A program made the position numbers and the translations under genes. DNA of 64,000 nucleotides from NCBI GenBank assembly GCA_947044365.1, contig OX345636.1, positions 45,571,037-45,635,036 of the forward strand, in the 5' to 3' direction. The DNA comes from Petrosia ficiformis (taxonomy: Eukaryota; Porifera; Demospongiae; Haplosclerida; Petrosiidae). This document shows, piece by piece, positions 1 through 11,775 of the stretch; the stretch's first letter is position 1, and every line of letters starts with the position of its first letter. The notes below the pieces were generated by a model. The model saw nothing but the letters and a program-made list of their open reading frames with translations, had not been told where the DNA came from and did no database searches.

Positions 1-987
1 CAACACTGTAAAGATGTGTTTGTTATTTTAACTTACCTCAGTTTCACTTACATTTACAATATATTGTTAGAAACATGAAATAAGAGGATAATTAGCATTT
101 TGTCTGGTTATAATATAGCTATATGGTAAAAAGGAATGTTATGACTACGGTTATAAATGCATATACCCAAACTCACCCTACTACTATATAAAGAGACTGT
201 TATTGATAACTTCAAAATTAGATAATATTATGAAACGATTTGTTTCAAATTATTGAAAAACTAATCATGCAATCAAGAATGTACACACCAATATACACCT
301 TAATACCATATAAAGAGGATGTTATTGATAACTTCGATTTGTTTCAAATTATTGTTATCACTAATTAATCATGCAATCATGAATGCAATATACACCCAAC
401 TGCCACATGTAGAATGTACAATCATCACTTTAGTCATAGCAATCCTTATTATTATATATATATATATAATTATAATTATTATAACCAGACATAATGTTAA
501 TCATCCTCGTATTTGATGTTTCTAACTATGTATTATAAATGTACATGCATACAACTGAGATGACAACTGGTCTGTTATTAAAATAACAAAATCATTTTTA
601 CAATGAATTCAGCTGTTGCTATAAATCTTGTTGGAGCTCTTCCATAAACTTTAATAGTTCTCTTATCACAAGCCATAACAGAAGTATCACCCAGAGAATT
701 TAATTGAAGCACTTCTCATAAACTTTAATAGTTCTCTTAATATTATGGTTCAACATTCACACAACAATAAAATAATTGTTTATTTTTGGAATGCGATGTA
801 ACAGGTCTGAACATCGAATTGCCTGAATCTAGGCATTTCCCTGAATCTGGAGACAATGATTTGACTTTATTAGTATTTTATTAATTTTAATTTTCAAAAA
901 ATAATATATTTATTATATAATATTATACAATATTTTCGTGCAAAGATAGTTCTATATATATATAAACATGGTTCTGCCTACGGTATA
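1..987. other. 5' flank of receptor unit 1, non-coding
   Basis: No credible exon is seen. The stretch is AT-rich and is closely matched by the flank before receptor copy 3 (about 30639-31610), and more patchily by the flank before copy 2 (about 15960-16400). Shared short blocks such as the 'cataaactttaatagttctctta' type repeats occur at 640-740 here and again at 31260-31370. The shared flank marks the left part of the tandem unit and probably contains the receptor promoter, but no promoter element can be pinned down by eye. Confidence 0.6.
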
Positions 988-1446
988 CAGTTTTATATTA
1001 ATTATTCATGAGATACTTTTTTCCATTGTATCATAAACTGCAGTTGTTTTTATAAAACTGTACAATAAACAATGAAAAGTTTACTGTAAAAAGTCACGAT
1101 TTCTTTGGCACTTGTTTCTTGCTCTCTTATACTGAGCCACTGATGTCGATCTCTCATCTGCCAGATCCTTGTCCTCTCGCTATTTCCGACTACTGTAGGA
1201 CTTACTTGAGGGCGGCTCGAAGAGATTTTAGGTCTCTGAGCCATAGAACTGGAGATATAAAGTCACTTGTCTCTTCAGACACCATTTTTACCCAGTCCAT
1301 GACCACAAAAAGCTTCGTTGTCTTTGCGAAAACTCTACGAGCCGCCCTGCCCATACCTGACGTATACGGCAGGAATTGCGGAATAAACTGAAGCAAAAAA
1401 AAATAGCGTAATCTGACTCACCCGCTGATCACGTGCATATCTACGA
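988..1446. mobile_element. Unit-1-specific insertion with possible minus-strand first exon
   Basis: Comparison with the flanks of copies 2 and 3 shows that this stretch interrupts otherwise matching sequence only in unit 1. It is richer in G+C than its surroundings. On the minus strand an open frame runs from 1396 to a good splice donor (gtaagt) at 1200-1205. A methionine at 1300 starts a short peptide beginning MDWVKMVSEETSDF. No partner exon is obvious. It may be a transposon fragment or a captured gene start; no family was recognised. Confidence 0.35.
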
Positions 1447-1540
1447 TTAAGTGTGCGATTAATTATTGTCGTTAGAGTAAAACAGACTTGTGTGCACTCG
1501 GTCACAGAAAAATTAATGGTGAGCAATATTAAAAACTATT

Positions 1541-1541
<1 letters not shown>

Positions 1542-1593
<52 letters not shown>

Positions 1594-1602
1594 TATATAT
1601 AA
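1542..1602. repeat. (TA)n microsatellite in intron 1
   Basis: A run of alternating T and A lies just after the first splice donor. The same intron carries a TA run in copies 2 (16540-16592) and 3 (31738-31812), so the microsatellite predates the duplications but differs in length between copies. Confidence 0.9.
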
Positions 1603-1934
1603 GTACTGATCTTACATGTATATTCAGACATAACAACAGCTAAACATAATTACATTAATTATCTAACCAAAACATCTCCAGACAATTCAATCAACAAGTA
1701 ATACTATGTGTTTAATATTTCATCTCGTTTCACAGGACAGAAACAGGTTTAAACTTGCAATACAGTGCACTGTAATATGCAGTTTGACTTTACTATTTAT
1801 CATCTCATTTTCGTACACATTTATTGTGTATTTTTCATCTGAAAAGAAGGAACTCGAGGTATGTTATGCATATACTGTTTTATTTTATGCCAGTTCTATT
1901 TTACAATATGACAATAAATCATGGTGTAAACAAG

Positions 1935-2400
1935 GGGGAGCTTGGGGGGCTTAACCCTTAGAGGGCTGAACTTGTTTCTCAAAATGTTTCCATTTCCAAC
2001 ACTGGTGTTTCATTGCATATATTTTTGCCACCGTTCACTTTCTTCACACCAAACTTGGCTCTTGGAGTACTACTTCCACCAACTTGCTTACTGGGACTCG
2101 AAAGTCCCCAAGCGCTTTGTAGAATTAATTCAAATACAGTGCTCTCCCTCTTTTGACTGCAACTGAGACAAACACCAGCTAAACCCACCATTTTGGGTTT
2201 CACAGCAAGGGAAATGTCTCAGCTACCCACAAGATTGTGTGGGCGGGGTCACTGAAACCCCACATTTTGTGGGTGGCAAGGGGGCTGTGTTCCCTTCCAA
2301 CCCCCATTAACAGGGGGAAAACCTTTCTTTAAAATTCCCCTCGTACTAATTTTTAGGCCAAAGGGCTGCCGAAAAAACTTCAACTTTTTTAGTCATTTTC
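1935..2400. repeat. Dispersed repeat in intron 2 of copies 1-3
   Basis: A GC-richer block including 'ggcttaacccttagaggg' and 'ggaaatgtctcagctaccca' lies in intron 2 here and recurs at about 16930-17400 (copy 2) and 32160-32490 (copy 3, shortened). Copy 4 lacks it, going almost directly from exon 2 to the 'acagttgttgctagtcatga' sequence near 46330. Short open frames inside it are not conserved in frame and look non-coding. It behaves like an old insertion, later lost in copy 4, or one that occurred before only some of the duplications. Confidence 0.5.
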
Positions 2401-2528
2401 ATGACCTAGACCCCCTACAATGTACTGGCATGCTTTGCACGCCGCAAATCTTTCAAATCCTCCACACTCTCAAAATGTTGTCTATATATAACTACATCTA
2501 GTTATGTATAGTCACAGTTGTTGCTACT

Positions 2529-2849
2529 CAGGGGCGTTTTTCAGGGGGGGCTAGGGGGTGCTCAGCCCCCCCAAAACAATTTTGAGCCCCTTTCTCGAAG
2601 ACTGCAACAACTTTTTATACAATCAGTAATGTTTAATTAAGTCTATCATCGTGTCTTGTAGATAAGAACAGCAGTGAAACCAGTACTAATTAATTGCTAA
2701 ACTTCCGAATTTCTAATTATTGCGCAGATAATTATTATTTTTGAGATAATTAATACGTATAATTAGCCACACCCCTCATGAATAATTAACAAGCCACTCA
2801 GCCCCCCCCCCCCCCCCCCCCCAATTTTCCAGTGCTTCCTACGCCACTG
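2529..2849. mobile_element. hAT-like MITE specific to copy 1
   Basis: A 321-bp insertion absent from the same intron in copies 3 and 4. Its outer ends start CAGGGGCG and, on the opposite strand, CAGTGGCGTAGGAAG. It is flanked by an 8-bp direct repeat, TTGCTACT at 2521-2528 and TTGCTAGT at 2850-2857 (one mismatch). A long C run (about 2801-2822) lies near its right end. An 8-bp duplication with CAGnGGCG ends is typical of hAT-type non-autonomous elements. It has no coding capacity. Confidence 0.65.
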
Positions 2850-3428
2850 TTGCTAGTCATGATCAGGTGTTTATTTGCAATTATATGTGCAGCATACTAT
2901 AGTTTACCATTAACTGATAATTTTGATTAAATTAATATCGACAATTTGTATCATTTTATAATAATAATTACTAAATGTATAATCATAATCATGATTATAC
3001 ATTATATTACATATAAAGTTATCATACTTAATTTTGAGGTCATTCTGAATTAATGTTCAATTGAAGAATTGTGTGGGTCTATTTTTCATAACTATCCTTC
3101 ATTTTTAAGGATGAGATACATATTGATGAGATTTGTCGTCCTTACTCTTATGGTGATCAATATGAAAATAATTCTAATCTTACATTCTTTGGAACTTTAT
3201 TACAGAATACATCAGGTATCTTGTGTCATTTCTCATTTACTATGTACAGGAATAGCCCTGATTAGATAGATGATTTTGGTTGGTTACAATCCTTTCCGAC
3301 TTTCAGTGTAAATTAATTTTTCTCAATGCTGTTTAGTGATTTCTGTTAGGTCATATTGTATATCTAGTAACAAAACAGCAAAACAGTGTATATAGCATTG
3401 TATTTTATATATAATAAGTACTATGTAC

Positions 3429-3560
3429 TAGTGTTGTTTTAGTTTGACATTAATGACCACTTTTAGTTATAGTTATAGTATGAGTAGTTTCTCAAAGAAT
3501 CACAATACCTTACCTAAGGGGTTTTAGTTATGGTTATAATAGTTAACTAAAACAACACTA
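3429..3560. mobile_element. 132-bp hAT-type MITE with perfect TSD
   Basis: Terminal inverted repeats TAGTGTTGTTTTAGTT / AACTAAAACAACACTA bound the element. The flanking 8-bp direct repeat CTATGTAC (3421-3428 and 3561-3568) is perfect. The same insertion sits at the same place in copies 2 and 4, and as a truncated right end near 33222-33250 in copy 3, so it was present before the receptor duplications. An 8-bp target duplication and TAGnG-type ends point to hAT. Confidence 0.8.
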
Positions 3561-5271
3561 CTATGTACACATGTACATATTTGTACTTATAATAACAAAT
3601 AATATCCTTTGTATCTAAATTACTGTGAGATTCTTTATTATGGCATGTACTTTAATTTATATACTAGTCAATATAAGAGCATATTATTAATATTGTATTG
3701 AAACTCATGTAACCAAACAAGGCTTAAAATAAACCACTAATGTTTATAGTTTGTACATTAAATTAATATATTATTACATAATAATCTACAACTGCTGTTT
3801 CTAAAACACTGGACACTTCTGAATTTCCATATTTGGTGTGTATACTCTCCTCCAAAGTGGCAAAAGAGTGGACTTACTAATATCTTCTCTACTATACTGG
3901 AAGCTATCACAAACCCAGGCAGAAATCTGTTTCAAGTTTGCATTGTTGTCCATCACTGCTGGAGACAGATGTATAATACTGCATATAACCTGTGGATTCC
4001 ACACAACTTGGTAAGTGTTGTGTACAACAGTGCATCAAGGCCACAGAACTCGGTAAGTGTATGTATATAGTCATCAATGTTGAATCGAGTCGGTAGCAAA
4101 CAAGGCGAGGCATCTACAAACTTATTTTGGCAACTACACTGAAGGGTCACGCACATATTCAAGTGCTCTATATTTATTACTATGTTTGAATTGTCATGTC
4201 AAGAAATCCCTTATACGGGTAATATTTACAAGTCATACACAGTTCATAGTATAGTATTGCATAGGTACAATCTGTGGTGTATTATTAGTATCCCAATTCC
4301 AACATCTTCAAAAACAACAAATGTTACTATATAGCTCATTCTAGAGTAATTAAATATGTATATGAATTTGTACTTATAATAGCAATAGCGTGTGATGTAC
4401 TCCACAAATATTTGAAAAGTCAGCACATGTGTCTAATTTTACATGTTTGGTACATTTTATTGCTTTTGGATGTTAAGTAACACAATGTAGCTATATATGT
4501 AGTATAATATTGTATAGGTACAACATGTGGTGTATTATTAATATTCCAATTCCAACATCTTCAAAAACAACAGATGTTACTAGAGTAATTAATTAATATA
4601 AATAATGTACATGAATTTGTACTTATAATAGCAAATAACAATGTGATGTACTCCACAAATATTTGAAACATCACCACATTGTATTGCTTTTGTTATCATG
4701 CCATAATTTGTCAATATAGAACAAAATGAAATTATTACTTGTACACATCACCTAGCTAGACAAGAAAGAAGCATTGACTTTTACAGTCTCAGGAGGAATT
4801 GAAACTCATGTAACCAAATGAGGGTTAAAATAACCAATTGATTTTTACAGTGTATATGTCTCTCCATATAAGTGTTGTTAATTATTAGCCTCCTATTTTG
4901 ATCCTTACCTTAAATATGTAACATTTGATACATACATAAAAATAATTATAATATTATATAAAATTGAAATAAATAGTACAGTGGCATAGCCAAGGGGGGC
5001 ATGTCAGGGACATAAGTGATAATTAATGCAAACTGTCATGAATCAGAATAGATAAAAGATTCAGTTTTCACAAATTATGCTCACACTTCTATATATAATT
5101 TAGAAGAGACAATGACTGGCTTGTGTGTGAAGATTGTTAACATCTATATAAATATCTACTACCTATAGCATATATTGTTTGCATCCTTTTAGTATAATAT
5201 ACATGTCTGTTCATGATTTTATTAAATCACTATGACCAAAATAATTTTTTACCAGTATTTGCGTAAAGTAG

Positions 5272-5373
5272 GCTGTTGTGTTTCATGCATGAGAAAGTTG
5301 GCCATGATTACTGTATACTGGACACCCGAATGCAATCATAGGGATACTTTTTTCTCAATATATCTTGTTTCAA
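5272..5373. repeat. Left arm of inverted repeat bracketing exons 4-6
   Basis: This stretch, including 'gccatgattactgtatactg' and ending near 'tatatcttgttt', matches the reverse complement of about 6165-6285 on the other side of exons 4-6. By eye the match runs about 100 bases with scattered mismatches. The same left arm is present in copies 3 (34568-34665) and 4 (about 47893-47992) but is deleted in copy 2. Confidence 0.6.
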
Positions 5374-6164
5374 TTTAAACCAGAACTAGTTGTTTTAATC
5401 TTTATAATGTCCTCCCTTGTTCATGATTTTAATACCTTTATTCATTATGTAGTTGATGAGATATATACTGATCATCCTATGTGTTTAGATGCACTATTAC
5501 CAGTATTTTGTTCAATATTATACTCTGATAATACTGACATGGTAAGTGTATATAATATATATACTAAATCTCTACATATAGTTGTGTACATACTAATATT
5601 TTAAAAGTATGATTGTTTCATAAAAAACAACTAAGAATTAAGCAGTGTTAAAAGCCAATTCAAAATTAAGATGATCATATAATTATACATAATAATACTT
5701 TAGTCAGGAGGGTGGAATGGATACAGCAGTTCACTAAATGAGTGCAATTCAGTTTTACCTAATGAACAAATACTCTACTTGTCATCTCTTCCATCAGGTA
5801 TATTCATTTTCTGCTAATATATCCAATGTATCTACATGCATTTATATGCACTTCTATATGTAATACTATTCGAAGGCTTTCCCTTTGTCACAGTATATTT
5901 TGAAGACATAACATGTGCTGATGGGTTTTATCTACTGAACTATACATGTCGACCACACTGCACTCAGTTTGAAAGTGTATATCATAGTACTGCTACAATC
6001 GAGATTGGTTTACAATACTTTGCTACCATTTCTAATGCAATTATCACTTCACTTTTTATTGTTGTGGTCTGCTTCAATAGAAAGACAATGTTAGTTCTGA
6101 AATGATGATTATTAAGTACACCTTTCCAACTCTTTGTGTTTTTTGTTTCAGAATAGTATGTTTG

Positions 6165-6590
6165 TATTTAAAAAACAAGATATATGAGAAAAAAATATCC
6201 CTACGATTGTTTTATAGTGTCCAGCATTCAGTAATCATGGCTGACTTTATCATGCCTGAAATACAACACCCTGTTATAGTTATTATTTTGATTATCAACT
6301 CTCTTTACCTTTTAAGGGATCTTGTAGAACTTTAAGAATATATTTCAGGTTGAATAGTTAGCTAGTAGTTCCAGTTTCTATGTAAGCTACAAGCAGCTTT
6401 CTTTCTACTGGTCTGAAGAGTTATTACGTGCCATGCCCATTAATTGATCGAGCCTCCCGGGAATGACACAGCTACCTTAACTATGTATACAACACATACT
6501 CGTGCAAGTGGACACAAGAATAAATATATTTATATAGTTCGAACCTGTGGAAAAGCAATCATAGGGATGGCCTTATGGGCCATAATAATT
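6165..6590. repeat. Right arm and dispersed repeat in intron 6
   Basis: The first 120 bases are the inverted partner of 5272-5373. The rest runs on to a short palindromic end, 'ggatggccttatgggccata', at about 6565-6584. The same segment is at 35456-35880 in copy 3. In copy 4 it is in the opposite orientation and moved downstream of exon 8 (49430-49790). The open frames seen here in copies 1 and 3 are similar only because the DNA is; they are not needed for the receptor frame and I treat the block as an intronic repeat. Confidence 0.55.
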
Positions 6591-9182
6591 GTTTTTTTTT
6601 ACATTTTCATATGAACTGCTATATTAGTCCTATATATGCTAATTTCATATCACATCTGGGAGTAAAATGCACTTACAATATAATAGAACTGATGTTACTC
6701 TACATAGATATATTACTGATGTTACTCTACATAGATATATTACAAGCATGTATTCTGAATTGATATATGATGAATACAGTTGAATTCAGATTGTACAATT
6801 TTTTGCAGGTTGAAATTTCCATCTGTTCTATTTGTGTACATAGTTGTTTTGTTATCAGTATTGCGTAAGTTAACATCTGTCAAGGTTTTATGTATGATTT
6901 GTATATGTATGTTGGGAGGGGTGAAGAAGAATATTTAATGTCATGTCACACTTAAGCAGTGTAGTACCAAAGGTGAATTGCTAAATAATATGAATTGACA
7001 AAGCCATTTCTGCTTCAGAATGTATTGCACAATCATTTCACATAAGAATGCACCATGTAAGGGAGGTGTGGGATATCACCCCCTGGAAATGTTATATAGC
7101 TATAGGGCTTAGTCCTTCTGAGATTGATTCTGATACATTCTGAGATAATCACCATACTTTAATAATCTTCACTGTTATTTTAATTGATAACAATCTTGGA
7201 AGCACCCCTCTAGGAGAGGTGTAACATGTGATCTTTCTTTCTCATATAGCTCTAACTATTCTAATTAACTTACTAAGTGGGAGAACTTTATTGTGTTCTG
7301 ATGATGACCTTATAAAGAGTTTTCAACGACCCAGTGCTTACTGTGTAATATCAGGTCTACATGCATACATGTTCGCATGAACACACTAAATCATACTTGC
7401 ATGAGTATATTTACACACGACAAAATTTCCATAAACTCACATATTCTCAAGCTACTCTAGCACACTATGTGTGGTTTAATTGTTCATAATTATTCATCAC
7501 ACTTAAGTTAGCACATTGACAGTGTGCACAGTATGCGTTGTAACGTAATTAATACATAATTATAATTGTTGATCTAAGAGTGTAGATAAAGGTTAAAATA
7601 ATCCATTCATTTTTAGAGTATATGGTTAGTAAGTAGGTCTCTATCACTTTTCAGCCTAAGTTTTGGGTGTTTCTAGTTTCATAGTAACTCTCAGCTTTGT
7701 ATGCCTATGAAATGCAACTAGAAACATCTTCAATAGCAGATCTGATAAAAGAGATAAAGATCTGCCTACAATACTTCCAATATTGCATACGTTTTTGTTA
7801 TAATTCAATTATTATTATATATTTGTATATTATATATAATTATATTAATTATATATATACATTATAATAATTATATAATGTAGGGCTGGGATGATTAATC
7901 AATTAATCAATCAATATTGAAAATTCCTATGATTATCGGTTATAGGTCTGTGATATAAATTATGCTAAATATTCCAGAATACATGCATGCAACAGCAAAT
8001 AGTGTAAGTGACAGGAAGTCTTTTGATCATCAAATTAATTGGCCTAATTACTTCTACTGATTTTAATCGATTATAGATTTCAGAATCTCAACTGATTCCC
8101 AGCCCTATTATATATATATATAATATAATTATAATAGTAATTATAATTAAATTTTACATAGCAATTATTATTATTATATATTACTTAAGCTTATATATAG
8201 TAGCGTAGTGCTGCATTCCTTGCTCTTCCTTTGTATACAGGTATACTGCGGATTATATATCTTAGTATATCATTTTTATGGATCATATTTGTGGCTGTCA
8301 TGTTTTGGAAGTTAGTATTTCCAAGTAACTCACATCGGTATCATTATTTGGACAAATGGATTCATGCTTTAACTCCTTTAATCAGTGAGCACAATTATTA
8401 TAAAAATTCCATTTATATATATTTGGTGGCAATAGTATTCTATTTGATATGATACAGTAGATACTAAATATAGAATTCAGTACGTTTCTTTTTTAAATCT
8501 GAAGGAATTATATTCCAAGCATTCATCTGATATCAAAGCTATCAATCATAATTCTGTTTTCATTATAGTTATCATTCTCGTAATACCGTATATTTTGATT
8601 ATAACCACTAACGGAGACTTCTTTCCCATTCAAAATGACTTTCCATCGCTCGGTTGTGGATCACGAAACGGTTTCTTTAACTTCAGCTACATAATCCTTC
8701 CTGCAATATTTCTCTGCAGTCTTGGTATGTTCCTTTTGCTGATTATACTCTTTCGTCTACAAATGGTAAGTAATTGTAACTGTACAAATTATAAAGTGTA
8801 GTAAATTTCAATGAATTGTGTAGCTCTGTTGAAATGTATATTGTAGCTCTGTTGAAATGTATTGGGTTGTGTGGCTACCTTTAATGGAGTACACAGCACC
8901 ATTATAATCCACACACAAACTAAACTTCAAGCAGTTCTTAAAAACTACATGTTATGTGAATTATCGGGATACAGCATGAACAGTGAGAATGATATTACTA
9001 CATGTAGTAAAGATGAATTAGAGACATACAGTTATGTTGGCTTGTCTATTACATCCAGCATATTCACTTTTATATTCCTACCATTGCTGCTTCTACTTGT
9101 AATGATTGAGTGGCAACGTTTCATACTATGGATGAAAGTGTCGTTTCAAATGAAAAAAAAAAAAACAGCTGTAATGAAATAA

Positions 9183-9908
9183 GACTTGCCAAATTACTAG
9201 AAAAGAGTTCTTCCTATTTTGAATGAAAATGTTTTGTTAGCTATATATATACATTAGACATTGTGCAGTAGAATACAGTTATGTTTGTTATTGCTAGTAG
9301 TGTAATAGGAAACATTTTTTTGTGATATCATACATGTCATAGTTTGTAATATATACATGTGTATATCTCTTAATAAGAAACCATGTTTATATTGCATTTG
9401 CATGTGGCAATTCAATGATCGTATTTACTGAATTGGTGGACTGAATCAAACTCAGAATGGTTATGAAAATAATTTCAATGGTTATGTCTGTCATCAGAAG
9501 TTTATATAATTATAAGCATTTTGGTGACATCATACATGTCACAGTTTTGTCATGGTAACTTTTCATATACCATGGGAGATGATATATCTATGCTTAAGCT
9601 AATTATTTATCTGGCTTCAGTTTACATGAAAGTGTTTTTTACATTTTCTTTCTAGCTAGAATCATGAGCTTTTAAAAATGTTACAGCACAGAAATGTAAA
9701 CCTTGCTTATTTATGTACAAAATGTATGATTGCATGGTATTGCCTTGTGAATTATCAGAATTAACGAATCGATCCATTTTGGCTTGGTCACAGTTTCCCC
9801 ACATTCACTATCCATTGAATGTTGATGTCTGGCTACACAAGACTATTCAAATTGAACATGTCAAACAATGTTACTAATAATAATAATAATAATACTATTA
9901 GGAGTTGA
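9183..9908. other. 3' flank of receptor copy 1, no gene seen
   Basis: This non-coding flank is shared with the downstream flank of copy 4 (about 53590-54310), and partly with those of copies 2 and 3. It includes a conserved 'acattagacattgtgcagta' block soon after the stop codon. No exon or RNA gene is recognised. Confidence 0.6.
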
Positions 9909-11468
9909 TTAAGAATAATATACCAATACTTTTACAATGAAATAATAATTAATTCTATTATCATTGGCTTTACAAACTTCATTAGCATGTCTGTTTAATT
10001 TCTGTATTTCATCTATGTGATATATTTTCCCACATTTTGGACATAAGATTTGGATCTTGAGGAATTGAAGAATCCTCATCATTTCTTTCTACTTCCTCTG
10101 TTCTCGGAAGTTGAGTCATTCTTCTAATATCATCAGCAAATGATTGTGTACTCAAAATATTCTAAGTATAAGAATAATACTATAAATTTCCAGAACTGAG
10201 AACTAATACCTTGGTACATATACACGTAGAACACAAAACCTGGCACTATATATATTATATAGCTTAGATCTATCAGCATGTGAATAGGAGACTGTAACTT
10301 AAAATAGACCAAAACTAGAGTATACATATAGGGATTTAGTATTATAATTAATTATTATAATAATACTGAATTATAAATATAAAAAATTGCTAATATATAC
10401 ATGAAAATCTTTATGACTTAGTCTTGCATATCCAGCCCTTCCCACTGTACAAGTAAAGAGGGTTTGGTATGTAGTTATGCATGTCTTGTTGTGAGAGCTA
10501 TCAGATTTCTGGTAGAACTCAAGTGGGTGTTAAAAATGGATAAACCTTTAAACACTTGCTTTCCAGCTGCAACTGTATTTGAGTTGTAGAGTTGACAATT
10601 TTGCTGGCTATACGCCTATACCTAATTACCTTTGGGAGTTAATATCTGCTTGCACACCACCATACTTGCAGTGGCTCTCTTGAACATATATACCAGACCC
10701 TCGTTTTTGATTTTTGACAATGTTTCCATGGCAAACACATAGTTAGTAAGTTAAATTTAAATTGTAATTTGAGCATACCATTTTACAGTGATAGCTGTAA
10801 GTGTGTAACCATGTATATAACTAACTGTTTCACTCTGAGTATTATTTCTTTCCACATATGAATTCTCCTTATCTTTGTCAGAAAATTCTTCATTGAGTTC
10901 TTCATTGCATAAATTATTAATATGAAGTCTAAATATCTGTATTTCAACAGCACGATACTGCTTTCCACACATTGGAAAAATCAGATTTGGATCAAAAGGA
11001 ATTAACCCATCTTCACCTTCTCTTTGCAATGTCTGAGTAGGTGGTGGTAGTCTACTGCCTTGTTGTTGAAGAAGCTAAATCTGCAGCCAAATAATTCAGA
11101 TTAGTGAATGATGTGCGTGTGTGTGTGTGTCTGAAATTGTTTACTGAGCTGTGTATGAGAATGGGTCTTTGATGACCTGCTTTAGATCTAGACTAGCTAC
11201 TTGTGAAACATAATGGGTCATATAACACAAATATGAAGCAATGACTCAATGCTTGCATTCGTACAAGTTAGAATTCTGACTCCAGCAGCATACACTGATA
11301 AATACTAATAGACTCAGATCCATACACAGGTAAACAGTCTCAGTCTCAGACCTTTACACGTGATCCTCAGTTTTAGACCTATACTGGAGTATCCACTTGT
11401 TTATTCATCTGCGCTCTGATAGACTTTATACCTTCTGAACTAGGCATAAAATGTTTGTGCTGTGGTTC
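9909..11468 (-). pseudogene. Zinc-finger gene remnant (CPxCGK fingers), unit 1
   Basis: Three minus-strand exon-like segments. The first runs from an acceptor at 11468 and encodes EPQHKHFMPSSEG. The second starts after an acceptor at 11073 with LLQQQGSRLPPPTQ and holds a finger reading FPMCGKQY...HINNLC. The third, ending near 9909, holds CPKCGKIY...HANEVC. The C-x2-C...H-x4-C pattern resembles UBZ or NEMO-type C2HC ubiquitin-binding fingers. That resemblance is structural inference only. The second segment has lost the first cysteine of its finger (FPMC for CPMC), and the third needs a frame change just before its finger, so this copy is probably not functional. Related exons recur at 24650-25270 and 54341-54559. 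Confidence 0.35.
11102..11135. repeat. (GT)n microsatellite
   Basis: A short GT run following 'gaatgatgtgc'. It is longer at the equivalent place in unit 2 (24863-24882). Confidence 0.7.
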
Positions 11469-11775
11469 CTGTGAAAAACATTATAAACTCATTTCAATCA
11501 TTTCAATTATTATAATTATATATATTATATACAATAAAGAACTTTACAATAATAATTAAAATATATAGCTACAGGATAAAATTACTGAGCAATAATTATA
11601 TAGTATAATAAACATTATTATAAAATTATATATGAATTATATCCAAAGTGTGATAAAGAATAAATATTTAAACAGTACAACTTATTGATGAAGTCATGCC
11701 ACAACTAGCACTACAACAATGTACCATAGAAACAGAAGACAACATCAGTGGAAGGAAGCAACATCAAAAACATGA

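Larger units (their letters stand above)
1516..9182 (+). pseudogene. Frizzled-like seven-pass receptor, copy 1 (decayed)
   Basis: First of four tandem copies of a divergent class F receptor gene. Recognisable exons: 1516-1518 (ATG at a donor), 1736-1858 (hydrophobic signal/anchor), about 3067-3215, 5390-5541 and 5704-5797 (cysteine-rich domain), 5876-6089 (linker with TCRPHC, TM1), 6809-6864 (TM2), 7250-7354, 8241-8384 (TM3), 8569-8765 (TM4-TM5), and a remnant about 8858-9182 (TM6-TM7). Phases match copy 3. Three lesions are visible. Exon 3 lost its acceptor through two 9-base deletions, and it has a one-base deletion near 3104. Exon 11 lacks its acceptor and about its first 80-100 bases, where a short 'gtagctctgttgaaatgta' segment is instead duplicated. 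I therefore call it a pseudogene. The frizzled assignment rests on the same features as copy 3. Confidence 0.75.

Noticed and set aside
1119..1391. Plus-strand frame in the unit-1 insertion
   Set aside because: The minus strand has the better splice donor and start. The plus-strand frame has no supporting signal.
2801..2822. C homopolymer run as a G-quadruplex signal
   Set aside because: It belongs to the end of a copy-specific MITE; no functional context.
3801..4162. Minus-strand open frames in intron 3 of copies 1 and 3
   Set aside because: They are alike only to the degree the surrounding intron is. No splice-consistent extension or recognisable domain was found, and copies 2 and 4 have lost large parts. 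An old transposon piece is possible but unsupported.
6102..6335. Open frame after exon 6 (also at 35393-35626)
   Set aside because: The receptor frame is explained by splicing from acaat|gttagt directly to exon 7. The frame lies in a repeat that is inverted in copy 4, so it is intronic.
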